DNA from: Bryobacterales bacterium
Lineage (GTDB): Bacteria > Acidobacteriota > Terriglobia > Bryobacterales > Bryobacteraceae
Direction: 5' to 3'
Length of the DNA stretch: 17,713 nt
Assembly (NCBI GenBank): GCA_016721425.1
Contig: JADKID010000032.1
Span: 1-17,713, forward strand
How positions within the stretch are numbered: position 1 is the first letter of the stretch; the number at the start of each line of letters is the position of its first letter. The position numbers were made by a program, and so were the translations under genes. Of this stretch, positions 8,441 through 17,711 are shown in pieces. The notes beneath the pieces were generated by a model. It ran no database searches and was not told where the DNA came from. It saw only the letters and a program-made list of their open reading frames with translations.

Positions 8441-10867
8441 TTACGCGAGCGCCGGCCTGACCACGTAGACGCGACCCGTGCTGGTGTTAAACGTGAGGGC
8501 GCCATCGGCCGGCACCGTCTTTACTGCCTTGCCATTCAGCGTGACGGCCAGCGGCCCGTCCGCCCGGAGTTGCAGCGGATTGCCGCGTAAAGAGCGCACA
8601 CGCGCCTCTTTGAGCCGCCCGCCGCTCCATTCCAGATCCACTTCAAATGCGCCGCGCGCGCGCAATCCCTTGACGCGTCCCTCGCCCCACGCCTTCGGCA
8701 GCGCCGGCAGCAGGAACATCTCGCCGGCGTGGCTTTGCAGCAGCATCTCCGCGATGCCGGCGGTGCCGCCGAAGTTGCCGTCGATCTGGAACGGCGGATG
8801 CGTATCGAAGAGGTTCGGCAGCGTGCAGGTGCGGATCAGCATGCCCCAGAGCTTGTAGGCGCGCTCGCCATCGCGCAGACGCGCCCAGAAGTTCATCTTC
8901 CAGGCAGTGGACCAGCCGGTGGATTTGTCTCCTCGCGCCTCCAGCGTCTTACGGGCGGCGGCGGCCAGCTCCGGCGTGCGCGTGAGGGAGATCTGCTCGC
9001 TGGGATGCAGCGTGAAGAGCGGCGAGACGTGGCGGTGCTGCGGCTCCGGCTCGTCGTAGTCCTCCACCCACTCCATCAGCTTGCCGGTGCGCGGGCTGAT
9101 GCGGAGCGGCGGCAGCTTGGCCAGCGCGGCCTCGCAGCGCGCGCGGAACTCGGCATCGGTTGCCAGCACCTTCGAGGCCGAGACGCAGTTCTGTAGCAGG
9201 TCGCGGCAGATGGCGATGTCCATCGTCGCCGCGTAGGTGAACATGGCTACCGTGCCGTCTTTCTTGCGGAAACTGTTCTCGGGCGAGTGGGACGGCGCGG
9301 TGACCAGCATGCCGGCGACGGGCGTGCCGGGCGGCGCCTCGACGAGAAAATCAAGGACGAACTCGGCCGCGCCCTTCATCAGCGGATAGCCGCGCTTTTC
9401 GAGGAATCCGCGATCGGCCGTGAAGCGGTAGCGCTCCCACGGGTGCTGCGCCAGCCACGCCGCGCCCATGGGCCACACGCCCCAGATGCCATCGGCCGGC
9501 GCGGTGTAGCCGAAGATATCGGAGAGATGATGGACCACCCAACCGCCCGCGCCGTAGTGGATTTTAGCGGTGCGCGAGCCGGGCTTGACCAGCGAATCCA
9601 TGTAGTCAAACAGCGGCGTGTGGCACTCGCTGAGGTTGGAGACCTCGGCCAGCCAGTAGTTCATCTGGAGGTTGATGTTGGTGTGGTAATCGGCGTTCCA
9701 CGGCGCCTTCATCTGCTCGTTCCAGACGCCTTGCAGGTTGGCCGGCAGCGTGCCGGGCCGCGAGCTGCCCAGCAGCAGATAGCGCCCGTATTGGAAGTAG
9801 AGCGCGGCCAGCGATTCATCCGCTTCGCCCGCCTTGACGCGCGCCAGGCGCTCGTCCGTAGGCAGGGCGGCCAGTGCTGCGTTCGCGGGCAGTTCCAGAG
9901 CCACGCGCCGGAAGTAGACCTGGTGATCGGCGATGTGTGCGCGCTTGAGCTCGGCAAACGGCTTCTGCGCGGCAACCAGGGTCTTCGAGACGATACCCTC
10001 CACCGATTGCGCGCGGTAGTTGGTGCCGGCGGCGACTCGGATCACCACCTCGTCGGCGCCTTCCACCACCACGGAGTTGCCGTCCGCTTTCAGCGCGCCG
10101 CCCTTGGCCTGTGTGGTGAGCTTGCCCTCAAAGCGCAGCCCTTTGTTCTGCTGCGACTTGGGATCGATGGCCGTCAACTGGCCCCGCAGGATCAACGTGC
10201 CGGGGTTGGAGGGATCGGCGTTGGTGATCCCTTCCTGGGAGCGCTCCAGGCGGATGCGCACATGGACGGCGCCCGGCTTGCTGGCGGCGACGCGCACGAC
10301 GATCACCTGGTCCGGCGCGGAGACAAAGGCTTCCCGCGTGAATTGCACGCCGCCCGCGACGAAGGTGGTGGTGGCTACCGCGGCGTCGAGATCCAACTCC
10401 CGCCGGTACTCGGCCGCGCTGGCGGCGGCGGGCATTTCCAGGATCAGATCGCCCAGCGGCTGATAGCTCTGCACCTTATCGGGGACGCCCATCAGGGTCT
10501 TCGATCCCAGCGCGGTGGCTTCCAGCTCTTTCCCTTCGAAGAGCAAGCGGCGCACGTCGGGCAGGTTCCTCAGCGCGATGGGATTGTTGACGTCGCGCTC
10601 AAAGCCAACCCAGATGGTCTCCTCATTGAGCTGGATGCGTTCCTTCTCGACGCCACCAAAGACCATGGCGCCCAGACGCCCGTTGCCCAATGGAAGCGCT
10701 TCCACCCAGGCGCGCGCCGGCTGCCGGTACCACAGCACATTGGTGCGGGGAGGGAGTGTTTCCGCGGCCTTCGCTGTCATCAAACCGCAACCTGCGGCGC
10801 CAAGAAACGTCCTGCGGCGCAGGCTAGCGGACCCGAGTGTCTGGTATGCTGGAGTTGAGCGTTTCAT
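8441..10867 (-). CDS. GH95-family alpha-L-fucosidase, exported, intact
   Basis: This 808-aa ORF is the longest unbroken gene in the window. GH95 enzymes cleave terminal alpha-1,2-linked fucose (some members act on L-galactose) by an inverting mechanism. The N-terminus has a Tat-like leader (LRRRTFLGAAGCGLMTAKA). The N-terminal beta domain starts LWYRQPARAWVEALPLGNGR and LNEETIW, both family hallmarks. The catalytic (alpha/alpha) barrel contains NLQGVWNEQMKAPWNADYHT-NINLQMNYW, with the two Asn (397 and 399) that activate water, PSHSPEN with the acid Glu 530, and FQIDGNFGGTAGI with base Asp 696. Residue roles are transferred from the Bifidobacterium enzyme AfcA. All catalytic residues are present, so it should be active. 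The start lies 31 nt from the divergent GAPDH start. Confidence 0.93.
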   Translation of the reverse strand: MKRSTPAYQTLGSASLRRRTFLGAAGCGLMTAKAAETLPPRTNVLWYRQPARAWVEALPLGNGRLGAMVFGGVEKERIQLNEETIWVGFERDVNNPIALRNLPDVRRLLFEGKELEATALGSKTLMGVPDKVQSYQPLGDLILEMPAAASAAEYRRELDLDAAVATTTFVAGGVQFTREAFVSAPDQVIVVRVAASKPGAVHVRIRLERSQEGITNADPSNPGTLILRGQLTAIDPKSQQNKGLRFEGKLTTQAKGGALKADGNSVVVEGADEVVIRVAAGTNYRAQSVEGIVSKTLVAAQKPFAELKRAHIADHQVYFRRVALELPANAALAALPTDERLARVKAGEADESLAALYFQYGRYLLLGSSRPGTLPANLQGVWNEQMKAPWNADYHTNINLQMNYWLAEVSNLSECHTPLFDYMDSLVKPGSRTAKIHYGAGGWVVHHLSDIFGYTAPADGIWGVWPMGAAWLAQHPWERYRFTADRGFLEKRGYPLMKGAAEFVLDFLVEAPPGTPVAGMLVTAPSHSPENSFRKKDGTVAMFTYAATMDIAICRDLLQNCVSASKVLATDAEFRARCEAALAKLPPLRISPRTGKLMEWVEDYDEPEPQHRHVSPLFTLHPSEQISLTRTPELAAAARKTLEARGDKSTGWSTAWKMNFWARLRDGERAYKLWGMLIRTCTLPNLFDTHPPFQIDGNFGGTAGIAEMLLQSHAGEMFLLPALPKAWGEGRVKGLRARGAFEVDLEWSGGRLKEARVRSLRGNPLQLRADGPLAVTLNGKAVKTVPADGALTFNTSTGRVYVVRPALA

Positions 10868-10878
10868 TCTTACCTAAG

Positions 10879-10886
10879 AGAGAGGA
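10879..10886 (+). promoter_or_regulatory. Ribosome-binding site of gap
   Basis: AGAGAGGA lies 12 nt upstream of the ATG at 10899 and supports that start. The gap between the two divergent start codons is only 31 nt, so the gap promoter probably lies inside the first codons of the fucosidase gene; no convincing -35/-10 pair was identified. Confidence 0.45.
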
Positions 10887-10898
10887 TACTCCTACCCA

Positions 10899-11905
10899 AT
10901 GGCAGTCAAAGTAGCTATCAATGGCTTCGGCCGCATCGGACGCAACGTCCTGCGCGCTGGTCTCAACAATCCTGGCATCGAATTCGTGGCCACCAACGAT
11001 CTGACCGATACCAAGACACTGGCGCACTTGCTCAAGTACGACTCCGTGCTCGGCCCGCTGGACGCCAAGGTCGAGTGTGGCGCTGATTTCATCACCGTCA
11101 ACGGCAAGACCATCAAGGTCTTCTCCAGCAAGGACCCCGCTACCATCGACTGGTCCAGCCTCGGCGCCCAGATCGTTGTCGAGTCCACCGGCCACTTCAC
11201 CGACGCCACCAAGGCCAAGGCCCACCTGCAGGGCACCGTCAAGAAGGTCATCATCTCCGCGCCCGCGAAGAATGAAGACATCACGCTCGTCCTCGGTGTG
11301 AACTGCAGCAAGTACGACGCCGCCACGCACCACATCGTCTCCAACGCCAGCTGCACCACCAACTGTCTCGCCCCGTTCGTCAAGGTCATCCACGACAAGT
11401 GGGGCGTTGACAAGGGCTCGATGACCACCATCCACAGCTACACCAACGACCAGAAGGTCCTCGACTTCCCGCACGCCGACCTGCGCCGCGCCCGCGCCGC
11501 CGCAATCAACATGATCCCGACGTCCACGGGCGCGGCCAAGGCTATCGGCCTGGTCATGCCTGAGCTCAAGGGCCGGCTCGACGGTTACTCCATGCGCGTC
11601 CCCACGCCGAACGTCTCCGTGGTGGACCTGGTGGTCTCCTGAAGACCAACGCCACCGCCGAAGAGATCAACGCCGCGTTGGTTGCCGCCGCCGATGGACC
11701 GCTCAAGGGCATCCTCGGCTACACCAATGATCCGGTGGTCTCCAGCGACATGCTGAAGAACCCCCACTCCTCCATCGTGGACCTCGCTCTGACCAAGGTC
11801 ATCGACGGCACCTTCGCGAAGGAGGTTTCCTGGTACGACAACGAGTGGGGTTATTCCTGCCGCGTGATCGACCTCGCCCTCCTCATGGCCGAGAAGGGCC
11901 TCTAA
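10899..11905 (+). CDS. gap: Type I glyceraldehyde-3-phosphate dehydrogenase, one frameshift
   Basis: It oxidises glyceraldehyde 3-phosphate to 1,3-bisphosphoglycerate with NAD in glycolysis (reverse in gluconeogenesis), in the cytoplasm. MAVKVAINGFGRIGRNVLRA is the Rossmann nucleotide-binding start; ATNDLTD with Asp 34 favours NAD over NADP. SNASCTTNCLAPF carries the catalytic Cys 152, and TTIHSYTNDQ carries His 179. The S-loop region reads DLRRARAAAINMIPTSTGAA, then PELKGRLDGYSMRVPTPN. A single missing C near 11639 (TCCTGAAG for TCCCTGAAG) gives a false stop at 11640-11642. The remaining frame reads LKTNATAEEINAALVAAADG, VSSDMLKNPHSSIVDLALT and VSWYDNEWGYSCRVIDLA, the normal C-terminus. The restored length of about 335 aa is standard. 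It stands alone here: no pgk or tpi follows. Confidence 0.94.
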
Positions 11906-11925
11906 GCCTTTCGCAGGCCCGTGGA

Positions 11926-11964
11926 AGAGCCCCCGGGTGTCCCGCCACCCGGGGCTCTTTGTTT
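11926..11964 (+). terminator. Rho-independent terminator of gap
   Basis: AGAGCCCCCGGGTG pairs with CACCCGGGGCTCT across a short loop, with one bulged C, and is followed by TTTGTTT. It begins 21 nt after the GAPDH stop codon and shows that gap is a single-gene transcription unit. Confidence 0.85.
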
Positions 11965-12840
11965 GTGCTATTCGATCTCTGCTTTCTGGCGCTCAGTGCT
12001 TCATGCATCCGCGGACCTAACATTCACCGTTGCGAGCTCAAGCCCGCCGGCTACACGTTATAGAAACTGACAATATGACTCACGATACGACTCCTTTGGG
12101 AGCCGCGATGGACCCTGAACTGAACTAAAGATAGTGTTAGTCTGACGGACTACGTTTGTTTGAGAGACGGCGGTTAGGTCCAGCCTATCGTCGATCCCCA
12201 GGTCGGGATACCCCCGACCAAAGATCCTTCCGGCTTCTTCGCGTTTCTGCGCCAACCGGAAGGCCGCCTCGCCTCCGTGTGTATGTCCAATGGGGGAAGT
12301 CCGCGACTTTCCCGCTTCTATTCGTAAATTCCCAAACCGAAGCAAGAGCGCCTTGGCATTCCTCGTACACGTGGAAAAACGGATCCCCAGATTGAACATT
12401 TGGGAGCCGGAGTAGACAGCCATCTTCTCCGCCATGCTTGCTGTACCGAAGTACCGCATCTCGCGCATCACTTGTCAGACCTTTGTCCACCTGTCGAGAG
12501 CGAGGCGTCACCAGGATTTCAAAACGCCCATCCTTCAGTGGCAACTCACCGCAGTCGTGCGATTGTGCCGAATTTCGGTGGCGCGGTTGGACGAGATGTT
12601 CCAACGTTTGGACTCGTAAACCGTCCGTGGAGCCATGCTTGGCCTAATGGAGATAATTGAACAATAGCCTGCATCGTCAACTGCGAGATCCACTACTACT
12701 GCAAGAGGATCACAGCGAAGGCGATACAGACCGCCTCGCAACTCTCCCCGGCAGCTCTGCGTATTCGATTCCAAGGGCTTTGAACTCCACCAAACCGAGT
12801 ACCAATTGAGGGCATCAGCGACTGGCGTAGTTGCCCCACC
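11965..12840 (-). other. Unassigned lower-GC region downstream of Rhs with broken minus-strand ORFs; possible immunity gene
   Basis: Nothing recognisable is encoded on the plus strand. On the minus strand, directly after the Rhs stop, short ORFs in shifting frames look weakly protein-like: 12535-12774 (CDPLAVVVDLAVDDAGYCSI), 12185-12604 (GELPLKDGRFEILVTPRSRQ; NVQSGDPFFHVYEECQG) and 12058-12471 (GEAAFRLAQKREEAGRIFGR). They could be pieces of one or two frameshifted genes reading from about 12830 towards 12058. Position immediately downstream of an Rhs toxin tip is where an immunity gene normally lies, but no signal peptide or known immunity motif is seen. Stretches counted by eye nearby are near 50% GC, below the neighbours. 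Confidence 0.25.
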
Positions 12841-13632
12841 TCAAAGTTGCCAGCCCAAAGTGGAGCGAACACAACAGCAAGTACAACCGAATGTCATACG
12901 CATATGAATGGAACCAACTCCTCCGCCCAATTCCCTACCTGTCTGCGGACTTCGGGCGCTTGGGTGGTCTGGGTCTGGGTACGGTGGACCTGGTAAGGGC
13001 ACTCCGTGAGGCCAAATCTGCGATTGACTCACACCGTAGAAGACGTTACTGCTTCCGAAGGAGCCAATGGTGGTTTCATACTTACTCTTATTGGCTTCGC
13101 CAGAACCCGAACCAAAGCTGGTGAAGACAATGCCCTCTCCGCTGGCGTACATTGCGTGATCGTTTCGGGCCGACCAGAATCCAGCGACGGTGCCGATCGA
13201 TTGTAGAAGAGATATGCACTGGTCGGATGTCTCGCTCGAACTTAGAGCGTTGTTCAATCGTCCCTGTGCAGCAACACCGAGATGCCCCGGCGATGACCAT
13301 ACGGCAAATTGGTTTCTAGCATAGACAATGGACCCGATAGTTCCGTCGGGCCTTCCCCAATCAGGGACGGTTCTGACCTGAGATGGTCTGAGGGGGCCGC
13401 CAACCGGGTGGTTATAAAGATCATAGTATCCATTTACAATTTGCCATCGGTTCATTACCGTTGCAGAGATAGCCGCCTTTTCATAAGCGGCGGAATCGTC
13501 CCAGCCAATCCGAGATTCGGTAAAAATCGTTTTAGCGAATATCGACAGATCAGAGTTCTGAGAAAGAAAGCCGCCTACGGTAGTATGTGACGGTATGCCA
13601 GCCCAGCCTTCAAGCAGGACGTCTTCGCACGC
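12841..13632 (-). other. C-terminal tip domain of the Rhs protein, resembling a SleB/CwlJ-type cell-wall hydrolase
   Basis: After the core motif the sequence reads LSIFAKTIFTESRIGWDD, KAAISATVMNRWQIVNG, TIGSIVYARNQFAVWSS and a spaced LNNALSSSETSDQC. This follows the layout of the SleB 'Hydrolase_2' fold: I-x-x-E near the start (Glu at 13516-13518, likely catalytic), an A-x-A-x-V-x-N-R helix, then V-x-Y-x-x-x-Q-F. These are seen in the sequence; the link to lytic transglycosylase activity is from family knowledge and the pairing with an Rhs core is inference that it is a peptidoglycan-targeting toxin. The last 50 or so residues (TFGCTCCCVRSTLGW) look unlike a fold and may be out of frame. Confidence 0.5.
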
Positions 13633-16452
13633 AAGCCCGTCCGGATCGTAAAAATTGATGGAGTCGCCGTTAGCATAAGTGTTCATGTTCCAACTGACGG
13701 GATTGGAATAGTCAACGTTTTCCATCGACGGATCAGGTGACAAAAACCGCCCCATCTGCGGGCTGTAATACCGGTTCACCGCATAATCCAACCCCGTCCC
13801 CGCATCCCGCCAGTACGTCGCGAACTTCTCCCCCGACGTCGGCGATGCCGTCGCCAACTCCCCATACGGAAAAGCCTTCTCATACGACCCCAGCCGATCC
13901 GAATTCACCCTCGCCGTCCCCACCCGCATCAACCGCCCGCCAAACCACGCCCGCTGCGAGCCCGCCTGCCGCGTCACATTCCACGGATTCCCAGCCGTCG
14001 CCTCAAACACCTCCAGCAACTCCCCGCCCAGCCCGTACAAGTACACCTCGTGCACGCCATCGGCTCGCTTCTTCCACAGCCGCCGGTTCCCAGCCCCATA
14101 CCCGTACTTCTTTCCGTTGTCCACCATCCTGTTCTCGCCGTCATACGAGTACGTCCCGGGCAAATTGACCAGCCCCGATGTCACGTTGCCGTTAGCATCG
14201 TAGCCAAACTCCGTCAGCCGGTTGGTCGCCGCGTCCACCACGTACTCGTGCGTCGGCACCGTCCCCTTCTCGCCTGCTGATGGGTCTTGTTGCCAAAGCC
14301 GTCGTAAGTGAAGTCCAGCCCCCAGTCCGCAGCTTGGTCGCCCGGAGTCTCAGCCGAGCTCAAACGTCCCAGCGCGTCATATTGATAAGCCACCTCCTCG
14401 CCCGACACCCAGTCTTTCCAATGCGTGATCCGTCCGTCATTGGCCGTCGTGCTGTACCGGTACTCGATGTTCTTGCCCAAGCCCAACTGATGCGCCAACT
14501 GCTCCAAGACGTTATAGGTACGCGTTTCCGAATCACCCGGCGCCGCCAAATACGTCATCTGACCCGCCGCGTTGTACGTCGTTCCCGTCACCAGATCCGC
14601 CACCCAGTTGCCGTTCACAGTCGTCTCCGTCATTGTCGAAAGCCGGCCCATCGCATCATAGCCCCACGTAAACCGCGGCCCGGCCTCCTGGTACTTCTGC
14701 CACCGGCCGCCCCTCATTGTCCCAACCATACGTCACGTCCACCGGGCCAAACACGCCCGTCACGTTCAACGTCTTCTTAGACACCAACCCAGCCACAGTG
14801 TACTCGAAACTTTCCACAATCGGCGTGGCTCCCGTCAAATCGCCGAAATGCTGATACGTCGAAATCGACCCCAGCCGGCCCCAGCCGTTCACCGCCGAAT
14901 CGTAGGAGTACACCGTCTTCTGCGCCGGGTCCAGCACATCCGCCCCCGCCACCCGCTTGTACCGCAGGATCTGCGTGGTCCGGTTGTAGGCGTCATACGA
15001 AAACTCGGTCAGTTGCTGCTTCGCATCGCGCTTCCACGCGGGCCGCCCGCTGGCATCGTAGCCAAACGTTGTGGTACCGGTCTCCGGCTGCGTCACCGAG
15101 GTCATCTGCCCCGCCGCGTTGTAAACAAAAGTCCTGGTTTGCGTTCCGGTCGGCCGCGGCATGGTCACCGTCGTCAACTGATTGAACGAATTGTAAACGT
15201 AGCTCGTCGTGAAGTTCGTCCCGCCCGCCGGATTCGGCTCCACCACCGTCACCAGATTGCCAAATCCATCCACCGTCATCGTCTTCCACTTGCCCCCCGG
15301 ATCGGTCACCGTCACCGTGTTGCCCGTGTAGGCATAGGTCGTCGTGCCGGAGTTGCCCGGCTGAATCACGCTCAACGTCCGCCCCAGGGCGTCATAGGTG
15401 TACTCGGTCCAGTAGACCGTGCCGCCCGGCGCATAAGGCCGCGACACTTTCTGCACCTTCCCCAGCGGCGTGCATGCGCACGGCCCGTACACAGTCTCCA
15501 CAATCGAAACCACAGTGTCCCCGGTCCCCGACTCCACCTTCACGGTCCGCCCCAAGCCGTCATACGACGTCCGCGTCCACCGCCCGTTCACCGTCGCCCG
15601 CACCTGCGGCGCCGAGTTCGAATACGTGAAACTCGTCACCACCCCGGTCGCCGAGGTGGTCGTCCCCGGCCGCGATGCCGCATCATAGCCCGCCACCGTC
15701 ATCGTCGCGCCGTTCGGCCCGGTCGCCGATGTCAGCCGCAACAAGGAATCCCACTGCGCCGAGCTCGCCAGATTCGCCTCACTATTCGGCGTCACCGTCG
15801 AAGGCACCATGTAGTTCGTCGCCGCCGTCAGCGTCGCATCCACCTGCGGCCCGCCGCCGCCCGTCGTCTTTACCACGTTGCCGCCCAGATCGTAAAACAG
15901 GTTCTTCGCCACCGGATTACTCAACGTCGTGCTCTGCGTCACGTTCCCCCGGAACGTGAAGTTGGCATCATAGGTCGCATCGTGCAGCCGCACTCCGTAC
16001 GGGTCCGGAACCCACGTGTCCGTCAGCCACGTCCCCGCATAGCTGTTGTTGTCGTAAACATTGGTCCCCAGCGTGACAGTCTGCCCGCCCGCCGTGAACG
16101 TCGCGCTCGTCACCCGGTTCCGGATGTAGCGGTCCGTGTAATAGCCGCCCGTCAGATACGTGTAGTTGTAGACCCGCGCGTTCGCCAGCACCAGGTCCGT
16201 GTTGTACACCGTCTTCGAGGTCACGTTGCCATAGCCATCCAGCGTCTGCGCCACCTTCGACGCTACCCCGTTCCGCGTGGTCTGAGTCCAACCCACATAC
16301 GGATTGCCCCCGTTCAGGCCCCACCCGTAGTCTGTCTGCGACACCACGGACCAGTCGATATTCCGGTCCTGATACACGGTCACCAACCCGACCGTCACCG
16401 ACCCCGCGGCCGTGTCGAAATACCAGGGGCATCCTGAAGTCCTGCCGATCAA
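12841..16452 (-). CDS. Rhs/YD-repeat protein with a variable C-terminal toxin-like tip; two frameshifts and no recognisable N-terminus
   Basis: Rhs proteins form a YD-repeat shell that encloses a C-terminal toxin delivered to competing cells. About 1,200 aa are present. Repeats include YDGLGRTVKVESG, YDALGRTLSVIQPG, YDASGRPAWKRD, YDAMGRLSTM, YDALGRLSSAETPG, YDANGNVTSG and YDGENRMV. The core ends with the hallmark DAGTGLDYAVNRYYSPQMGR-FLSPDP and YANGDSINFYDPDG (13636-13677). Frame changes near 14700 and 14277 split the core into three pieces. At the 5' side the reading frame opens only after a TAG at 16462-16464, with a TTG as the nominal start; no signal peptide, VgrG-binding or TcB-like N-terminal domain is visible. 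So the protein is either an orphan Rhs fragment or its beginning is lost to further frame errors. The true start is unknown. Confidence 0.82.
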
Positions 16453-16457
16453 AACAT

Positions 16458-17465
16458 CTAACTATTTCGACCTCTTGAGGAGGTCCAAGGCCACGCTCTA
16501 ACTCGTACATCCCAATGATGGGTCAGGAACTGCAGCAGTTCATTCCGCTCAGCTTTCTCCGAACTCGCGCACATGCCTTTTAACCATTCATCCGGTCGGT
16601 TCGTGAGCCACCATAGGATATGCTCGGCCGCCGCGCGTCTTCCCGACCGAGCCAATTCCAGGCGTCGACGCTGGTTCTGGGAGGCGTGGCTATATAGAGC
16701 CCTATCGTCTATGCAGGCATCCGTTTGAAGGAGTTCTCCATGGCTTACAAGGCAGAACTCGACTGCTTCTGGTCGTCCTCCATAGCGCGCAACCAGAATT
16801 CGCATGCGCCTTGCAGTGCCATCGTACCCTACGACCCGCTTTGCTAAGAGAGTCGCAAGGGTAAGGTACCCCAAATCTGATCCGGTTCTCAGTGCATCCT
16901 GGGTTGGTTGCCAACAACGCGTCTGCCAGTAATTCAGAGGGGCTGCCCAGCCCCTGTCTGTGCCAGACATGCAACAGGATAGAAGCTCCTTACGATGTCC
17001 TGCGCGGACTGGCGACCGGAATTGTCGGCAGAGAGAAATACAACCTGCTTTCGGCGGACTGTCCCGCTCGAGAGGCAGCCCGTTCCGGAAGAGACGATCG
17101 TTCCAAGTGAGGGCCAAACGATTGATCTCCAGTTCTCCTGCGAAATCACGAAGGCTGCCTTTTAGAATTTGCACCTTCGCAAGACGGGTCCGAAGAGGCT
17201 GGATAGCTGGCTGCGGCCCGATCGCTCCCGGAACTACCAATCTGAGAAGTGGTCCGGTCCTTTCCGACCCTAGTGCCTCCCCAAGAACGATCACTGGGGA
17301 TGTTGTCACTAGCATGCTGAAATTGTCTGAATCAGTCGCCGGTATGGGTGAGGGAAGGCGGGTTGAGATGCGCTCGGACCACATCCAGCCATGCAGGTCG
17401 CGCAAAGTACAGCGACAAGGAGCATATGGCAACATTCCCGACTCATTACTTGCAATCTCCAACAT
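16458..17465 (-). CDS. Unrecognised protein upstream of Rhs, probably frameshifted
   Basis: An open frame of 335 codons runs here, but only part reads like a real protein. The most convincing stretch, roughly 16500-16880, is DLGYLTLATLLAKRVVGYDG, RRMRILVARYGGRPEAVEFC, RRRLELARSGRRAAAEHILW and WLTNRPDEWLKGMCASSEKA, a helical, charged region with no signal peptide. The part above 17000 (QILKGSLRDFAGELEINRLA) is plausible too, while the piece between about 16900 and 17000 looks out of frame. No domain was recognised. It ends within about 10 nt of the opening of the Rhs frame, so the two may be co-transcribed, or the junction may be a recombination point. It could be an immunity protein of a previous Rhs tip; that is speculation. 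Confidence 0.35.
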   Translation of the reverse strand: MLEIASNESGMLPYAPCRCTLRDLHGWMWSERISTRLPSPIPATDSDNFSMLVTTSPVIVLGEALGSERTGPLLRLVVPGAIGPQPAIQPLRTRLAKVQILKGSLRDFAGELEINRLALTWNDRLFRNGLPLERDSPPKAGCISLCRQFRSPVRAGHRKELLSCCMSGTDRGWAAPLNYWQTRCWQPTQDALRTGSDLGYLTLATLLAKRVVGYDGTARRMRILVARYGGRPEAVEFCLVSHGELLQTDACIDDRALYSHASQNQRRRLELARSGRRAAAEHILWWLTNRPDEWLKGMCASSEKAERNELLQFLTHHWDVRVRAWPWTSSRGRNS

Positions 17466-17534
17466 CGGGAACTCCTGCGATGTTAACGCTGTTGGCGTAC
17501 ATCGAGATGGATAGAGTACTGTGTGTCAACCCAC

Positions 17535-17711
17535 TCATCTCAATAATAGACAATGGCAGCCATACATCTGGATATCCGGGAGTACATTTAGGCCGGGTAC
17601 CGCCTGGCCCCTGAACTGCTGCAACATGAGGATTGGGTTGTGCGTCAGCTTCGAAAGTTCATCGATTACCACCACACCCCATTCGCCCGGATAAAGCCAT
17701 CTTCCAATGCG
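17535..17711 (-). CDS. Partial ORF at the window edge, unidentified
   Basis: Reading into the window on the minus strand, 58 codons are open: GRWLYPGEWGVVVIDELSKL, then NPILMLQQFRGQAVPGLNVL and PDIQMYG. The hydrophobic run followed by Asp-Glu (VVVIDEL) resembles a Walker B motif of an AAA-type ATPase, but no Walker A is in the window, so this is weak. A neighbouring frame continues plausibly (SIIEMSGLTHSTLSISMYAN), which suggests a frame error near 17555 and a longer gene. The 70-nt stretch between this ORF and the next (17466-17534) shows nothing else. Confidence 0.3.
   Translation of the reverse strand, partial: RIGRWLYPGEWGVVVIDELSKLTHNPILMLQQFRGQAVPGLNVLPDIQMYGCHCLLLR

Noticed and set aside
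9287..10858. A 523-codon plus-strand open frame opposite the fucosidase gene
   Set aside because: It lies antisense to an intact, clearly homologous GH95 gene; its Arg/Gly/His-rich composition is the usual shadow of a high-GC gene.
12018..12060. TAAC ... GTTA ends around a GC-rich stretch, reminiscent of an integron attC site
   Set aside because: Only the outer 4 bases pair well; the internal arms do not form the paired L/R boxes of attC, and no integrase or cassette array is present.
14848..16437. A 529-codon plus-strand open frame opposite the Rhs core
   Set aside because: Extreme Arg/His/Pro content and exact antisense position to YD repeats mark it as a shadow frame.
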